Source: Candidatus Poribacteria bacterium (lineage in GTDB: Bacteria > Poribacteria > WGA-4E > WGA-3G). Taken from it: a stretch of 57,369 nt of DNA. Shown here one piece after another: positions 9,020-18,300 of this stretch. The position numbers and the translations under genes are program-made. The first letter of the stretch is position 1, and every line of letters starts with the position of its first letter. Location: positions 1 to 57,369 of the forward strand of contig JAJEBZ010000170.1 of NCBI GenBank assembly GCA_022822275.1. The letters run 5' to 3'. The notes below the pieces were generated by a model that did not search any database, was not told the origin of the DNA, and saw only the letters and a program-made list of their open reading frames with translations.

Positions 9020-9535
9020 CTAAAATTCAACGAGAGAAAAGATCGGTTGATTTCCTACTTTCTTTCGTCCTTCGAATTCTGTAAGTTCTAACAACAGTGC
9101 AATGCCTACTATGTTCCCACCAACTTTTTTGACAAGTTCAACAGACGCTGCCAAAGTCCCACCGGTAGCTAAGACATCATCACATACAAGAACGCGACTC
9201 CCTATTGGAAAAGCGTCTCGATGGATAGCGAGTGTGTCAGCACCGTATTCAAGGTCGTAGGTCACTTCATAGCAATCAAAGGGTAACTTGCCACTTTTAC
9301 GGATAGGAACAAAGCCGATACCCAGGCGATGTGCCAGAGCTGCGCCGAGAATAAAACCCCGAGCGTCAATGCCTACGATGACATCTATCACATCAGATCT
9401 AAAACGGTTTACAAATACTTCAACTGCAGCATTAAAGGCTGATCCGTTTCCTAATAGTGGTGTTATATCTTTAAAAGACACGCCGGGTTTAGGGAAATTC
9501 GGTATGTCTCTTATAAATTTGGTAAAATCGCTCAT
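9020..9535 (-). CDS. apt: Adenine phosphoribosyltransferase
   Basis: Purine salvage enzyme converting adenine and PRPP to AMP, cytoplasmic. Seen: the N-terminal IRDIPNFPKPGVSFKDITPLL motif; DARGFILGAALAHRLGIGFVPIRK; and the PRPP loop VLVCDDVLATGGTLAAS near residues 118-134. At 171 aa the length is standard. It follows the two dehydrogenase genes on the same strand (31-base gap), so it may be read from the rpe promoter or its own. Confidence 0.96.
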   Translation of the reverse strand: MSDFTKFIRDIPNFPKPGVSFKDITPLLGNGSAFNAAVEVFVNRFRSDVIDVIVGIDARGFILGAALAHRLGIGFVPIRKSGKLPFDCYEVTYDLEYGADTLAIHRDAFPIGSRVLVCDDVLATGGTLAASVELVKKVGGNIVGIALLLELTEFEGRKKVGNQPIFSLVEF

Positions 9536-9566
9536 AGTTGTTTCTTGTTATTTGTGCTGCACTGTA

Positions 9567-10619
9567 TTATGTAGATGCAGCGTGAGGGTGAATCATAATC
9601 TTCATACCTTTTCGGGATTCCATTGCTTCAAAAGCTTTGTCAATTTCAACAAGTGGAAAATGATGTGTGATAAGTGGTTGTACACGGACTAAACCTTTTT
9701 CAAGAAGCCGAACCGCTAATTCATGGTGACGCGGCACACATCCATGTGAACCGGTAACAAAACATTCTTTATAGTGGATCGTGTTGGAAAGCACAGTCAT
9801 CGGACGGGTCGTTTTTGGCAATCCACCGAACAGATTGACATAACCGCGGTGTGCTACCATTTCAACACCCTGTTCGTGTGCTTCAACGGACGCGCATGTT
9901 GTGACGACTATATCCGGTCCCTCTCCATCTGTTTCTTCTCGGCAGCGTTCCACCACATCCTCCTCTTCAGAAGCGATATAGACATCCGCTTCGTAGAATT
10001 TCGCGATCTCCATTCGGAGTTTACTGCGTTGGATACCGATTACTTTAGTTGCCCCCATCACGCGAGCAAGGTCAATCATCATACAACCGATCGGTCCCAA
10101 ACCGATAATGACAACAGTTTTACCGAGAGACATATTGACTAATTCAAGTCCATTTATTGCACAGGCAAGGGGTTCAGCGAGGGCAGCTTCATCAAAACTG
10201 AGGGTCGTGTCAAATGGGGTAACAGGTCCTTCTTCCAAAACCAGCTGGGGGAGTTTCATATATTGCGCGAATGCACCAGGAATCTGGTAACCGATAGCGT
10301 AGTTAATTTCACAGTTGTTGCCGAGTCCGTCCCGGCACCAATGACATTGTCCACAAGGTACATCCGCACCGATGGAGACGCGGTCACCTTCCTTCACACG
10401 TGTCACATTTTTACCGACTTTGACAATTACACCTGAATTTTCGTGTCCGATAATTGTTGGGGGTTTGACTCGGGGGTTACCATGATGGAAGATACGAACA
10501 TCTGAACCACAAATACTGACTGCTTCAACGCGCATCAGTGCGGAGTCGTTATCTATTTCCGGTTCCGGAACATCTTGTACACTTAGATTTTCAAGGCTTT
10601 CAAGTATAGCCGCTTTCAT
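9567..10619 (-). CDS. Zinc-type medium-chain alcohol dehydrogenase
   Basis: A 350-aa medium-chain dehydrogenase/reductase predicted to oxidise a polyol or secondary alcohol with NAD(P). Seen: catalytic-zinc ligands in SICGSDVRIFHHG and IIGHENSGVIVKVG; the structural-zinc cysteine cluster CGQCHWCRDGLGNNC near residues 95-110; and the Rossmann glycine motif VIIGLGPIGCMM around 170. Start ATG 10619 has AAGGAA upstream. It is in line with a second dehydrogenase and an epimerase (rpe), suggesting sugar or polyol catabolism. The substrate cannot be told. Confidence 0.9.
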   Translation of the reverse strand: MKAAILESLENLSVQDVPEPEIDNDSALMRVEAVSICGSDVRIFHHGNPRVKPPTIIGHENSGVIVKVGKNVTRVKEGDRVSIGADVPCGQCHWCRDGLGNNCEINYAIGYQIPGAFAQYMKLPQLVLEEGPVTPFDTTLSFDEAALAEPLACAINGLELVNMSLGKTVVIIGLGPIGCMMIDLARVMGATKVIGIQRSKLRMEIAKFYEADVYIASEEEDVVERCREETDGEGPDIVVTTCASVEAHEQGVEMVAHRGYVNLFGGLPKTTRPMTVLSNTIHYKECFVTGSHGCVPRHHELAVRLLEKGLVRVQPLITHHFPLVEIDKAFEAMESRKGMKIMIHPHAAST

Positions 10620-10663
10620 AGTTTCCTTTGTTTAGTGTTAGTGCCTAAAACCTGTTGTCAATT

Positions 10664-11728
10664 TTATGTTGGATGGATAAGCACTTTTGCGTAAAATTCA
10701 CTTTTTTCCTTCATCATGTGTAGCATTTTTGTGCCATCTGTTAACGGAACCTTGTGTGTAATCAGTGATGAAAGGTCCAATTTGCCAGAAGCCACTGCTT
10801 GTAGCACTGTTCGCCAATCGTCATCGTTACCAGATGCGCTAAAATCGGAGTTCCATGTCCCTAAGACGCGAACCTCACGCCGCATCAGTTGTGAGATAAG
10901 CGATGCGGGGAGGGTTACATCTGCAATAGGGTTACCAAGCAAAACGACACTGCCACCGCGCCGCACACTACCTAACGCATGAAGAAAGGTTTGCGGGACT
11001 CCTGCTGCTTCAATACAAACGTGTGCTCCTTTGCCTTCAGTCTGTGCGTTCACTGCCTCAACGGGATATTCTAATCTGCTGTTAAAGACACCAGTAAAAC
11101 CGAGACGTTTTGCTAACTCAAGTTTCTCCGTGACAATATCAAACAAGAATAACTGTGCAGCCCCCATTATTTTTGCCCACTGCGCTACCATCAACCCTAT
11201 CGGACCTGCTCCGAAGATAGCAAATGTCTTGCCGGCAAGCGTATCTTGTACTCTCCGCAGTGCATGGAGTGCAACAGCAGCGGGTTCAGTCTGTGATGCT
11301 TCTTCTAATGAAACGCCATCTGGAACACGGATAATATTCTCTTTCGGTGCAACAACAAATTCGGCAAAAGCCCCGTCACTTCTCGAACCGAGGTAATCGT
11401 AGTCGCTGCATTGGACATATTTGCCTCTTTCACAGGCATCACAATTGCCACACCAGATCAGTGGGAAAACGACTACCTTATCACCTTCCGAGAAACCTTC
11501 AACACCTGAACCACATTTGTCTATTGTTCCAGCAAATTCATGACCACAGACAGTGGGAAAACTGTAAGTGCCTTTAGAGAATATCCTTGGAATATCTGAA
11601 CCACAAACACCACAAAAACCGATTTGAACGCGGACTTGCCCCTCAGAGACGTTTGGAATGGGTATCTGTGTTAACTGCAAATCCCCAACGTCATGCAGCA
11701 CAAGTGCCTGCATCAAACTGTTATGCAT
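10664..11728 (-). CDS. Zinc-type dehydrogenase, galactitol/sorbitol-dehydrogenase-like
   Basis: A second MDR-superfamily dehydrogenase, 354 aa. Seen: GFCGVCGSDIPRIF (zinc Cys), VCGHEFAGTIDKCG, the structural zinc set WCGNCDACERGKYVQC, and the nucleotide motif AIFGAGPIGLMVAQWAKIMGA. Its overall wording resembles galactitol-1-phosphate or L-iditol dehydrogenases; that is inference. The track start (TTG 11752) is replaced by ATG 11728, which follows AGAGGGTG and overlaps the rpe stop by eight bases (ATGCATAA), implying coupled translation with rpe. Confidence 0.9.
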   Translation of the reverse strand: MHNSLMQALVLHDVGDLQLTQIPIPNVSEGQVRVQIGFCGVCGSDIPRIFSKGTYSFPTVCGHEFAGTIDKCGSGVEGFSEGDKVVVFPLIWCGNCDACERGKYVQCSDYDYLGSRSDGAFAEFVVAPKENIIRVPDGVSLEEASQTEPAAVALHALRRVQDTLAGKTFAIFGAGPIGLMVAQWAKIMGAAQLFLFDIVTEKLELAKRLGFTGVFNSRLEYPVEAVNAQTEGKGAHVCIEAAGVPQTFLHALGSVRRGGSVVLLGNPIADVTLPASLISQLMRREVRVLGTWNSDFSASGNDDDWRTVLQAVASGKLDLSSLITHKVPLTDGTKMLHMMKEKSEFYAKVLIHPT

Positions 11729-12485
11729 CACACCCTCTTTTGGCAAGTCCAAGTGAAATTGCTTGATGTATCTTTTCTATATTTTCTGAGCGCGAACCTG
11801 TTTTATGAAAAACGCTACTACTGCCACCGACTAAGATGTCCGCGCCTGCTGCAACCATTTTAGGTATGTTTTCAAAACTAACGTTCCCATCTACTTCAAT
11901 GGGGATATTCACACCGCGTTCATTCAAAAATGCTCTACAATCCGCAATTTTTTGTAGCGTCGCTGGCACCAATTTCTGCCCCGCGAAACCCGGATTGACC
12001 GTCATAATCAACACAAAGTCAAGCCGATCAATAACATACTGCATCGCGAAAAGTGAGGTCGCTGGGTTCAAAGCGATGCCAGCTTTTATACCATGCTCTT
12101 GAATTACCGATAACGTTCTATCCAGATGCGTTGCAGATTCAGCATGGACAGCGATTTGTTGAACGCCAATGTCCGCAACTGCTTCCACGAAAAAATCGTT
12201 ATTTTCTACCATCAGGTGAATGTCAAAATCGCAATCTGTTTTTTGTCGTAATTGGTCAATGAGTGTCAATCCAATTGGCATATTTGGCACGAAGTGTGCG
12301 TCCATCAAGTCAAAATGTAGTAGATTTATCCCCGATTTCTCCAATTCCCGAATGCCTGTTTCCAAATTACACAAATCCGCACACATCACGGAGGGTGCTA
12401 TGCGAATCTTTTCATCTGTGGTATTAGGGTGTTGACTCTCATGAGTCGGCAAGATATTTCTCCAATCCAATTCAAGTTTACTCAC
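11721..12485 (-). CDS. rpe: Ribulose-phosphate 3-epimerase family protein
   Basis: Predicted cytosolic TIM-barrel epimerase acting on a ketopentose or ketohexose phosphate. Seen: IAPSVMCADLCNLETGI, LLHFDLMDAHFVPNMPIG (metal Asp/His), DIHLMVEN, VLIMTVNPGFAGQ, IEVDGNVSFENI and DILVGGSSSVF, all hallmark strands of Rpe. About 28 extra N-terminal residues precede the usual start, and the annotated GTG start is uncertain; a TTG codon six residues in is an alternative. It overlaps a polyol-type dehydrogenase gene, so allulose-6-phosphate-type epimerisation is possible instead of the pentose pathway. Confidence 0.9.
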   Translation of the reverse strand: MSKLELDWRNILPTHESQHPNTTDEKIRIAPSVMCADLCNLETGIRELEKSGINLLHFDLMDAHFVPNMPIGLTLIDQLRQKTDCDFDIHLMVENNDFFVEAVADIGVQQIAVHAESATHLDRTLSVIQEHGIKAGIALNPATSLFAMQYVIDRLDFVLIMTVNPGFAGQKLVPATLQKIADCRAFLNERGVNIPIEVDGNVSFENIPKMVAAGADILVGGSSSVFHKTGSRSENIEKIHQAISLGLAKRGCDA

Positions 12486-12493
12486 TTCTTAAT

Positions 12494-12522
12494 ATTATAA
12501 CATGAAATGTGCGAATTGTCAA
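12494..12522 (-). promoter_or_regulatory. Strong consensus promoter for rpe operon
   Basis: On the minus strand TTGACA (12522-12517) and TATAAT (12499-12494) are exact consensus boxes spaced by 17 bases. The -10 box ends only 8 bases before the annotated GTG, so the transcript would start one to three bases from the start codon, which is nearly leaderless. Confidence 0.8.
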
Positions 12523-12539
12523 ATTTTGGGAGACGTTCA

Positions 12540-12722
12540 GAGTGTGCAAAGTTTTTGTCACTATATAAGTCTAAGGGCGCGTCCATATTTGTTAATCGTT
12601 TATTTACGCGTTGCGCGGCTTGTGTAAGAGCGAGTTTTGCTCGCGACATCGGGCAAAAGGTCGAGAGCAAAACTCGCTCCTACAGAAGAAAAAACGGTTA
12701 ATGCCAAAAACTTTACACACCC
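12540..12722. mobile_element. MITE-like element with IS256-type terminal repeats
   Basis: A 183-bp non-coding element. The left end GAGTGTGCAAAGTTTTTGTC and right end reading GGGTGTGTAAAGTTTTTGGC on the opposite strand form imperfect terminal inverted repeats. The interior holds a 24-base inverted repeat (12622-12681). The same termini bound 56533-56827. Termini of this wording are typical of IS256-family elements as I recall. No target duplication is visible here, so it is probably old. It separates the rpe and HNH promoters. Confidence 0.65.
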
Positions 12723-12738
12723 TGATATCTGATTTTAG

Positions 12739-12767
12739 TTGCAATTCCCGTTCAGATGTGGTAAAAT
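12739..12767 (+). promoter_or_regulatory. Candidate promoter for the HNH gene
   Basis: TTGCAA (12739-12744) and TAAAAT (12762-12767) lie 17 bases apart, about 48 bases before the HNH start and just outside the MITE. Confidence 0.5.
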
Positions 12768-12814
12768 AATATGTGAATATACTCTGAACGCCTTGCTTGT
12801 AGGAGGAGAGGCGA

Positions 12815-13327
12815 GTGGAAGTCACCGTTTTGGTACTAAATGCAAGTTACGAAGCAATCAATGTTTGCAACCTCAGACGTGCCTTGAAGATGGTGTTCAA
12901 AGGCACTGCTCAGACAGAGGAAGTGTCTGATACAGAGATACAGTCACCATCAACTGCGGTCAAAGTCCCGCACGTGATCCGTTTGGTAAACTACGTCCAT
13001 GTGCCGCGCAGTGTTGTCAAGTTCTCACGCAAGAACGTCTTGGCGCGCGACAACCATACTTGTCAGTACTGCCATCGTGTACTCTCTGCATCCCTACTCA
13101 CACTTGACCATGTTATTCCCATCTCAAAGGGAGGGAAAACGACATGGGATAATGTTGTAACTGCATGCAAACGATGCAATAACAAAAAAGGCAGTAGGAT
13201 GCTTGATGAGACGCAGTTTAAGTTGAAACGTGTGCCGAAAACGCCTTCAATTCTGACGTATTTGCAACTCAACCGTCATTTTAGAGGTTACCATCCGTCT
13301 TGGAAAAAGTATCTTTATATAAACTGA
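12815..13327 (+). CDS. HNH endonuclease-family protein
   Basis: A 170-aa protein of the widespread McrA-like HNH family, predicted to bind zinc and nick or cut DNA; the cellular role of these stand-alone copies is unproven. Seen: N-terminal TVLVLNASYEAINVCNLRRA; zinc pair CQYCHR; the HNH core LTLDHVIPISKGGKTTWDNV; and a second zinc pair ACKRCNNKKG; then the usual ending with YLQLNRHFRGYHPSWKKYL. The start is GTG 12815 preceded by TAGGAGGAG. It lies upstream of rnpA on the same strand. Confidence 0.9.
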   Translation: MEVTVLVLNASYEAINVCNLRRALKMVFKGTAQTEEVSDTEIQSPSTAVKVPHVIRLVNYVHVPRSVVKFSRKNVLARDNHTCQYCHRVLSASLLTLDHVIPISKGGKTTWDNVVTACKRCNNKKGSRMLDETQFKLKRVPKTPSILTYLQLNRHFRGYHPSWKKYLYIN

Positions 13328-13425
13328 AAGGTAGAGTAACCGCTTTGTTCAATACGCAAGTAATGGCGGGAAGAGATGTCGGACCTTACGCTGCATTCGC
13401 AGCGAAAAAGGTAACAACAATATGA

Positions 13426-13803
13426 ATGTATCTTGACGTTATGTCCTATCAACCACATCCGGAAAGACTGAAGAAGTCATGGGAATTTCAAAGAACGTAT
13501 AAAAAGGGGAAGAAGTGCTGGGATGCTTACTTCGTGATCTATGTCTGCAAAACACAACTGCGGTATACGCGTTTAGGGATTACAGTGAGTAAAAAAGTAG
13601 GTAATAGTGTTCAGAGAAATCGTGTCAAGCGACTCATACGTGAAGCGTTTCGCTCGCTCAAGTCAAGCCTTTTACCCCACCGCGATATTGTAGTGGTAGG
13701 TAGACATGCTGCTTGTGGTCTTTCGGGTCAGCAAGCGCAAGAAAGTTTGCGAAGGTTGTTCCATCGGGCATCAATCGTTGAAATTGGTAATACAGATAAA
13801 TAA
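13426..13803 (+). CDS. rnpA: Ribonuclease P protein component
   Basis: Protein subunit of RNase P, which matures tRNA 5' ends. Seen: the family core RLGITVSKKVGNSVQRNRVKRLIREAFR (residues ~46-73), the RNR motif that contacts P RNA, and a preceding aromatic strand YFVIYVCK. Length 125 aa is normal. Two in-frame starts compete, ATG 13426 and ATG 13441; neither has a strong RBS. The usual upstream neighbour rpmH is absent: the ~100 bases before it contain no L34-like frame. It begins the rnpA-yidD-yidC-jag-mnmE cluster. Confidence 0.93.
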   Translation: MYLDVMSYQPHPERLKKSWEFQRTYKKGKKCWDAYFVIYVCKTQLRYTRLGITVSKKVGNSVQRNRVKRLIREAFRSLKSSLLPHRDIVVVGRHAACGLSGQQAQESLRRLFHRASIVEIGNTDK

Positions 13804-13924
13804 TGTAGTGTTCGGTTTGGATATCTGCCATGTAAACGAAAAAACTTTCAGCGCGGATAGTACCTTATGGGTTGATTGGGGATTATAAAAATATTATCAA
13901 GTACGCGACAACAATAAATAAAAA

Positions 13925-14134
13925 ATGAACCGCCTCATTCTTTACACAATCCGCGGGTATCGACGCTTTATCTCTCCGCTTTTTCCACCAACGTGTCGCT
14001 TCTATCCGACCTGTTCACAATATGCACAACAAGCTTTTGAAAAGTATGGTGTCTTCAAAGGTATCTGGTTGACCATAAAACGTTTGGTAAAATGCCATCC
14101 TTATCATCCAGGAGGGTTTGATCCACTTGAATAG
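13925..14134 (+). CDS. yidD: Membrane protein insertion efficiency factor YidD
   Basis: Small 69-aa inner-membrane-associated protein that aids YidC-dependent insertion. Seen: [20 protein letters not shown] followed by [14 protein letters not shown], and the C-terminal [13 protein letters not shown], all diagnostic. Position between rnpA and yidC is the classic order. RBS is weak. Confidence 0.95.
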   Translation: MNRLILYTIRGYRRFISPLFPPTCRFYPTCSQYAQQAFEKYGVFKGIWLTIKRLVKCHPYHPGGFDPLE

Positions 14135-14210
14135 CAGAACTTACCCCTTCAATGAAAAGAAACACATGGAATTTAATCTAAAAACTGTAAAGAGGAGTAT
14201 CTAACTTTAA

Positions 14211-16070
14211 ATGGGAGCACGTTATATTCTTGCACTCGTCCTGATGATTGCTGTAATGGTCACATGGACTTTGTTAATCGGTGATCGTTTCGCACCAGAA
14301 CAGGATGAATCGCCGACATCTCAAGAAACACAACAAGATGGAACACAGGATGATACAAACACAGAAGATCAGGGAGAAGAACACATTGATAGTGAACCTT
14401 CCAAAATTCTGCAAGACTATCCAGATGACGAAATGGTGCATGTCAAAACAGATACTTACGACATTACATTTAATGCGGAACTAGCAATCGTAAAGAAATG
14501 GGAACTGGTGGAAAAACGAGAAAATGGTAATTTACGATTTCCAGACAGGTCTAACACTGCCAAAGACGTACCTTTTAACCTGATCCCTGAAACAGCACTT
14601 AGATGTCTTGCGCTAAGACTGGGAAATGAGAATTTACAAAACAAAATAGATTTGCGTCGTGCTACCTGGAAAGCCGATAAAAACAGTATTGAACTCTCCG
14701 ACGCTAAACTTCAGGATACAATGACTTTCACAACAACAATTGGTGAGAAATTGAAAGTCCAAAAAAAGTTGACTTTCTATAACAACAAGAGTTACACAGT
14801 TGATTTGGATATGACTTTTGAAAACCTTACCGATGATTCTGAACCGTTACGTATCGGAGGAAATGATGCCGCCACTGGTTACGAACTGCTGTGGGGACAA
14901 GGGATAAATGCTGACCTGCTTATACACGAAAAAGATTCTGGAAAACGCGGACGTTTCGATCCTAAAAAAGTAGGTGCTAAAACCTATATCGGCACAGGAA
15001 AACCTAAAAAAGAGTTAAAAGACGAATTTGCAAACGAAACAGTACTATGGGCAGGGTTAAGTAACCAATACTTCGGCACATTTATAATTCCAGACCCAGC
15101 ACTTCAAGCAACATATAGACTGGAAAATCCAGAACCCAAAACGCCTCCAGATATATTCGTAACTGCCCCTACCGAGACCGCTGTCCTAACAATACCCAAT
15201 TTTCCACTTCCATCACAGAAAACACAAACGCATTCGTTTCGTATTTACGTTGGTCCTAAGGACGATACACTGCTGAAGCAAATCACCGCACCAAATAAGT
15301 CTGAACAACCTATCAACCTTTCCAAAGTCATTGATTTCGGTTTTTTCGGACCTGTGGCATGGGCAATGCTGTGGTTAGTTAAAATGCTACACAATGTATT
15401 TGGAAACTATGGTATCTCAATCATCATTTTGACTGCGTTAGTAAAGGTAATCTCTTTTCCACTTACACGTAAAGCGCATGTCTCTATGAAAAAGATGCAG
15501 CAACTTCAACCGCAATTGCTTGAACTGAAAGAAAAATACCGGGATGATCCGCAAAAACTGAATAAAGCGACAATGCGGATATATAAAGAAAATGGTGTAA
15601 ACCCATTGAGTGGGTGTATCCCATGGCTGCCTCAGATACCCATTTTCTGGGCACTCTTTGCGTTGCTTGGGACTGCAGTTGAATTCCGCGGAGCACCATT
15701 CCTCTTTTGGATAAACGACTTGTCGGCACCAGATGTTCTGGTTGAACTTCCATTTACGATACCGTTGATCCTTTTGGAAATAGATGCTATCCGGTTCTTA
15801 CCGATATTAAACGGGTTAACGTCTTGGTTACAGCAAAAATTTGTGGGAGGAATGTCTGCCACACCACCGACATCTAATATGCAGACAAAAATCATGCAGT
15901 TTTTGCCACTTATTTTTGTCTTCATGTTTTATAACTGGGCATCAGGTTTTGTGTTATACTGGTTATGTAATAACGTCTTTACTGTGGCTCAACAATTGAT
16001 ACAAACAAAATATTTCCATGATGGTGAAACCGTTATACAGGAAACTACATCAAAGCGAAAATCAAAATAA
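14211..16070 (+). CDS. yidC: Membrane protein insertase YidC
   Basis: Inner-membrane insertase, 619 aa. Seen: an N-terminal membrane anchor (ILALVLMIAVMVTWTLLIG); an acidic low-complexity linker; a large periplasmic domain typical of Gram-negative YidC (about residues 60-370); and the conserved C-terminal block with FFGPVAWAMLWLVKMLHNVF, the amphipathic loop KMQQLQPQLLELKEKYRDD, and PLIFVFMFYNWASGFVLYW. The large periplasmic domain indicates a diderm cell. An RBS (AGAGGAG) precedes ATG 14211. Confidence 0.96.
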   Translation: MGARYILALVLMIAVMVTWTLLIGDRFAPEQDESPTSQETQQDGTQDDTNTEDQGEEHIDSEPSKILQDYPDDEMVHVKTDTYDITFNAELAIVKKWELVEKRENGNLRFPDRSNTAKDVPFNLIPETALRCLALRLGNENLQNKIDLRRATWKADKNSIELSDAKLQDTMTFTTTIGEKLKVQKKLTFYNNKSYTVDLDMTFENLTDDSEPLRIGGNDAATGYELLWGQGINADLLIHEKDSGKRGRFDPKKVGAKTYIGTGKPKKELKDEFANETVLWAGLSNQYFGTFIIPDPALQATYRLENPEPKTPPDIFVTAPTETAVLTIPNFPLPSQKTQTHSFRIYVGPKDDTLLKQITAPNKSEQPINLSKVIDFGFFGPVAWAMLWLVKMLHNVFGNYGISIIILTALVKVISFPLTRKAHVSMKKMQQLQPQLLELKEKYRDDPQKLNKATMRIYKENGVNPLSGCIPWLPQIPIFWALFALLGTAVEFRGAPFLFWINDLSAPDVLVELPFTIPLILLEIDAIRFLPILNGLTSWLQQKFVGGMSATPPTSNMQTKIMQFLPLIFVFMFYNWASGFVLYWLCNNVFTVAQQLIQTKYFHDGETVIQETTSKRKSK

Positions 16071-16147
16071 GTTACATACATATTGTCCTACTATCATTTT
16101 TTCAGTTACAGACATAATTCTTTTACTGACAAAAGGAGGGGTGCCAC

Positions 16148-16774
16148 TTGCAAAACTATATTGAATCTGAAGCAGAAACTGTTGAAGAGGCAATTGAAAT
16201 TGCTCTCACCGAACTTGATACAACTCGAGAAAAAGTTAACATCATCATTATAAATGAACCGACAAAAGGCATCCTGAGTTTTGGCGCGAAACCCGCAAAA
16301 GTACGCGCCACGTTAAAGGAAGATATAACAAATGCACCTGAAACTGTCCTGAAAGAGATACTCAAGCGAATCGGAATTGATGGTGAAGTTGAATCCGACT
16401 TTAGTGATGGCAGTTTACACCTTAATATGGTTACCGACTCCCCAGCTCTTCTAATTGGAAAGCACGGGCAAACACTTGATGCTATTGAACGGATCCTCAA
16501 TTGTATCATCAATAAAAACTCACTCGCCAAAAGAAAAGTTTTTGTTGATACTGAAGGTTACCGTGAACGCCGCGAGAATATGCTCGTTGACCTTGCTCAT
16601 CAGGTTGCAGCAAAGGTCAGACGCACAAGACAGGATGTTGTCCTTTCCCCTATGTCTGCTAAGGACCGCCGCATCGTTCATATTACCTTACAATCGGACG
16701 ATTCCGTTTCAACCTTCAGTCAAGGAGAAGGGGATATGCGCCGAGTTGTTATTACAAGACAAGATGATTATTGA
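16148..16774 (+). CDS. jag: Jag/KhpB RNA-binding protein
   Basis: A 208-aa cytoplasmic RNA-binding protein. Seen: Jag-N domain (residues 1-50, ESEAETVEEAIEIALTEL); a KH domain with LLIGKHGQTLDAIERILNC (the GxxG loop reads GKHG); and an R3H domain with DRRIVHITLQ near the end. The start is a TTG at 16148, supported by AAAGGAGGGG seven bases upstream; a nearby GTG is out of frame. Known partners in Gram-positives regulate cell envelope mRNAs; here it follows yidC and precedes mnmE. Confidence 0.93.
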   Translation: MQNYIESEAETVEEAIEIALTELDTTREKVNIIIINEPTKGILSFGAKPAKVRATLKEDITNAPETVLKEILKRIGIDGEVESDFSDGSLHLNMVTDSPALLIGKHGQTLDAIERILNCIINKNSLAKRKVFVDTEGYRERRENMLVDLAHQVAAKVRRTRQDVVLSPMSAKDRRIVHITLQSDDSVSTFSQGEGDMRRVVITRQDDY

Positions 16775-16870
16775 CCAGGTATTAGCACAACATAGTCAAG
16801 TGTGAACGACATTACCGAATGATAATCTCATTTACCGCATCCAGTACATTCGTAGAACAGGAATTGCGAC

Positions 16871-18259
16871 ATGAAATATGAGGATACCATTGCCGCCATC
16901 GCAACACCGCGAGGTGAAGGTGGCATAGGGATCGTGCGGGTCAGCGGTCCACTTGCAATTCCAATCGCTTGCCAGTTGTTTCGTCCCTCACGCCCAGTTG
17001 AAACTGATAAACTCGCTACCCATACACTCACACACGGGCATGTTATAGACACATCCGCATCCGATGAAGTCGTAGACGAAGTACTTCTCGGCATTATGCA
17101 TGCCCCACATACATACACCACTGAAGATATTGTCGAATTCAACTGCCACGGTGGTGTCGTTCCACTAACTAATGTACTCGACTTAGTAGTAAAAGCAGGG
17201 GCAAGACTTGCCGAACCTGGTGAGTTCACCAAACGTGCCTTTCTCAACGGTAGACTTGACCTGGCACAAGCTGAAGCCGTTGCTGAACTCATCAGCTCCA
17301 AAACAGAACTCAGCAGCAAAATCGCAATTGATGCACTATCGGGAAAACTCTCAGAGACCGTTAATACCCTTAGTGATAGACTTGCAGATCTGCTTGCGGA
17401 GATTGAAGCATCCATTGATTTTCCAGACGAAGCCCTTGACTTTATGAAGGTTGAAGCGCAACTTCATGCCACACGTGCTGTTCAAGCAGAATTAGTGTCC
17501 TTGTTAGAAACTGCAATGGAAGGACGAATTATCAAAGAGGGTGTCAATGTTGGCATTTTGGGTAAACCAAATGTCGGCAAATCAAGCTTATTCAATGCAC
17601 TGATTGCCACAGCACGGGCAATTGTAACGGACATCCCAGGCACCACACGCGACACAATTGAGGAGACAATAAATATCGGTGGAATCCCGATCAATCTCGT
17701 TGATACTGCCGGCATCAGAGATACAGACGACATCGTTGAACAAGAGGGTGTTCAGAGAAGTAAAGATGTTCTCAATAAGGCAGAACTACTGCTCTTCATG
17801 TTTGACGCATCACAATCCCTAAATGATTCAGATATTGAATTATTGCAGACTGCAAATTCTCACCGCGCAATCCTGATTCTAAATAAGATTGATCTCCGTA
17901 CTATTGTCCAACCGGAGATTTTGTCTAACCACTGTCCTAAAGCGTGTGTTGTTCAGACTGCAATTACAGAAGACATCGGTATTGATACACTGAAAACTAC
18001 TATCCGTGAGGAGTTACTCGGTGGTGAATTCAGCGTGGGGGAATCCCCGATTGTTACCAACACCCGTCATCAAGATGCCCTGCGTCGGGCACACGAAGCA
18101 CTTGCGGATGTAATATCAAGTTTAGAAAACGAGATGCCACCAGACCTCGTTTCTGTTGACCTGCGTATAAGTCTTGATGCCCTCGGTGACATCGTAGGCA
18201 AAACAACGACCGAAGATATACTGGATCGTATCTTCTCACAGTTCTGCATTGGCAAGTAA
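16871..18259 (+). CDS. mnmE: tRNA uridine-5-carboxymethylaminomethyl modification GTPase
   Basis: GTPase that, with MnmG, modifies the wobble uridine of certain tRNAs using tetrahydrofolate. Seen: N-terminal folate-binding domain starting DTIAAIATPRGEGGIGIVRV; the G domain with GKPNVGKSSLFN (~220), the DIPGTTRD switch, DTAG, and NKID; and the invariant C-terminal FCIGK. Length 462 aa is standard. Its RBS is AGGAA before ATG 16871. It closes the rnpA-yidC cluster. Confidence 0.97.
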   Translation: MKYEDTIAAIATPRGEGGIGIVRVSGPLAIPIACQLFRPSRPVETDKLATHTLTHGHVIDTSASDEVVDEVLLGIMHAPHTYTTEDIVEFNCHGGVVPLTNVLDLVVKAGARLAEPGEFTKRAFLNGRLDLAQAEAVAELISSKTELSSKIAIDALSGKLSETVNTLSDRLADLLAEIEASIDFPDEALDFMKVEAQLHATRAVQAELVSLLETAMEGRIIKEGVNVGILGKPNVGKSSLFNALIATARAIVTDIPGTTRDTIEETINIGGIPINLVDTAGIRDTDDIVEQEGVQRSKDVLNKAELLLFMFDASQSLNDSDIELLQTANSHRAILILNKIDLRTIVQPEILSNHCPKACVVQTAITEDIGIDTLKTTIREELLGGEFSVGESPIVTNTRHQDALRRAHEALADVISSLENEMPPDLVSVDLRISLDALGDIVGKTTTEDILDRIFSQFCIGK

Positions 18260-18300
18260 ACGCAATTTATAGTAAAAAATATAATTAATGGGGCACTTTT

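Noticed and set aside
16828-17415. 195-aa minus-strand ORF
   Set aside because: Antisense to mnmE, Ser-rich composition, no RBS; a shadow.
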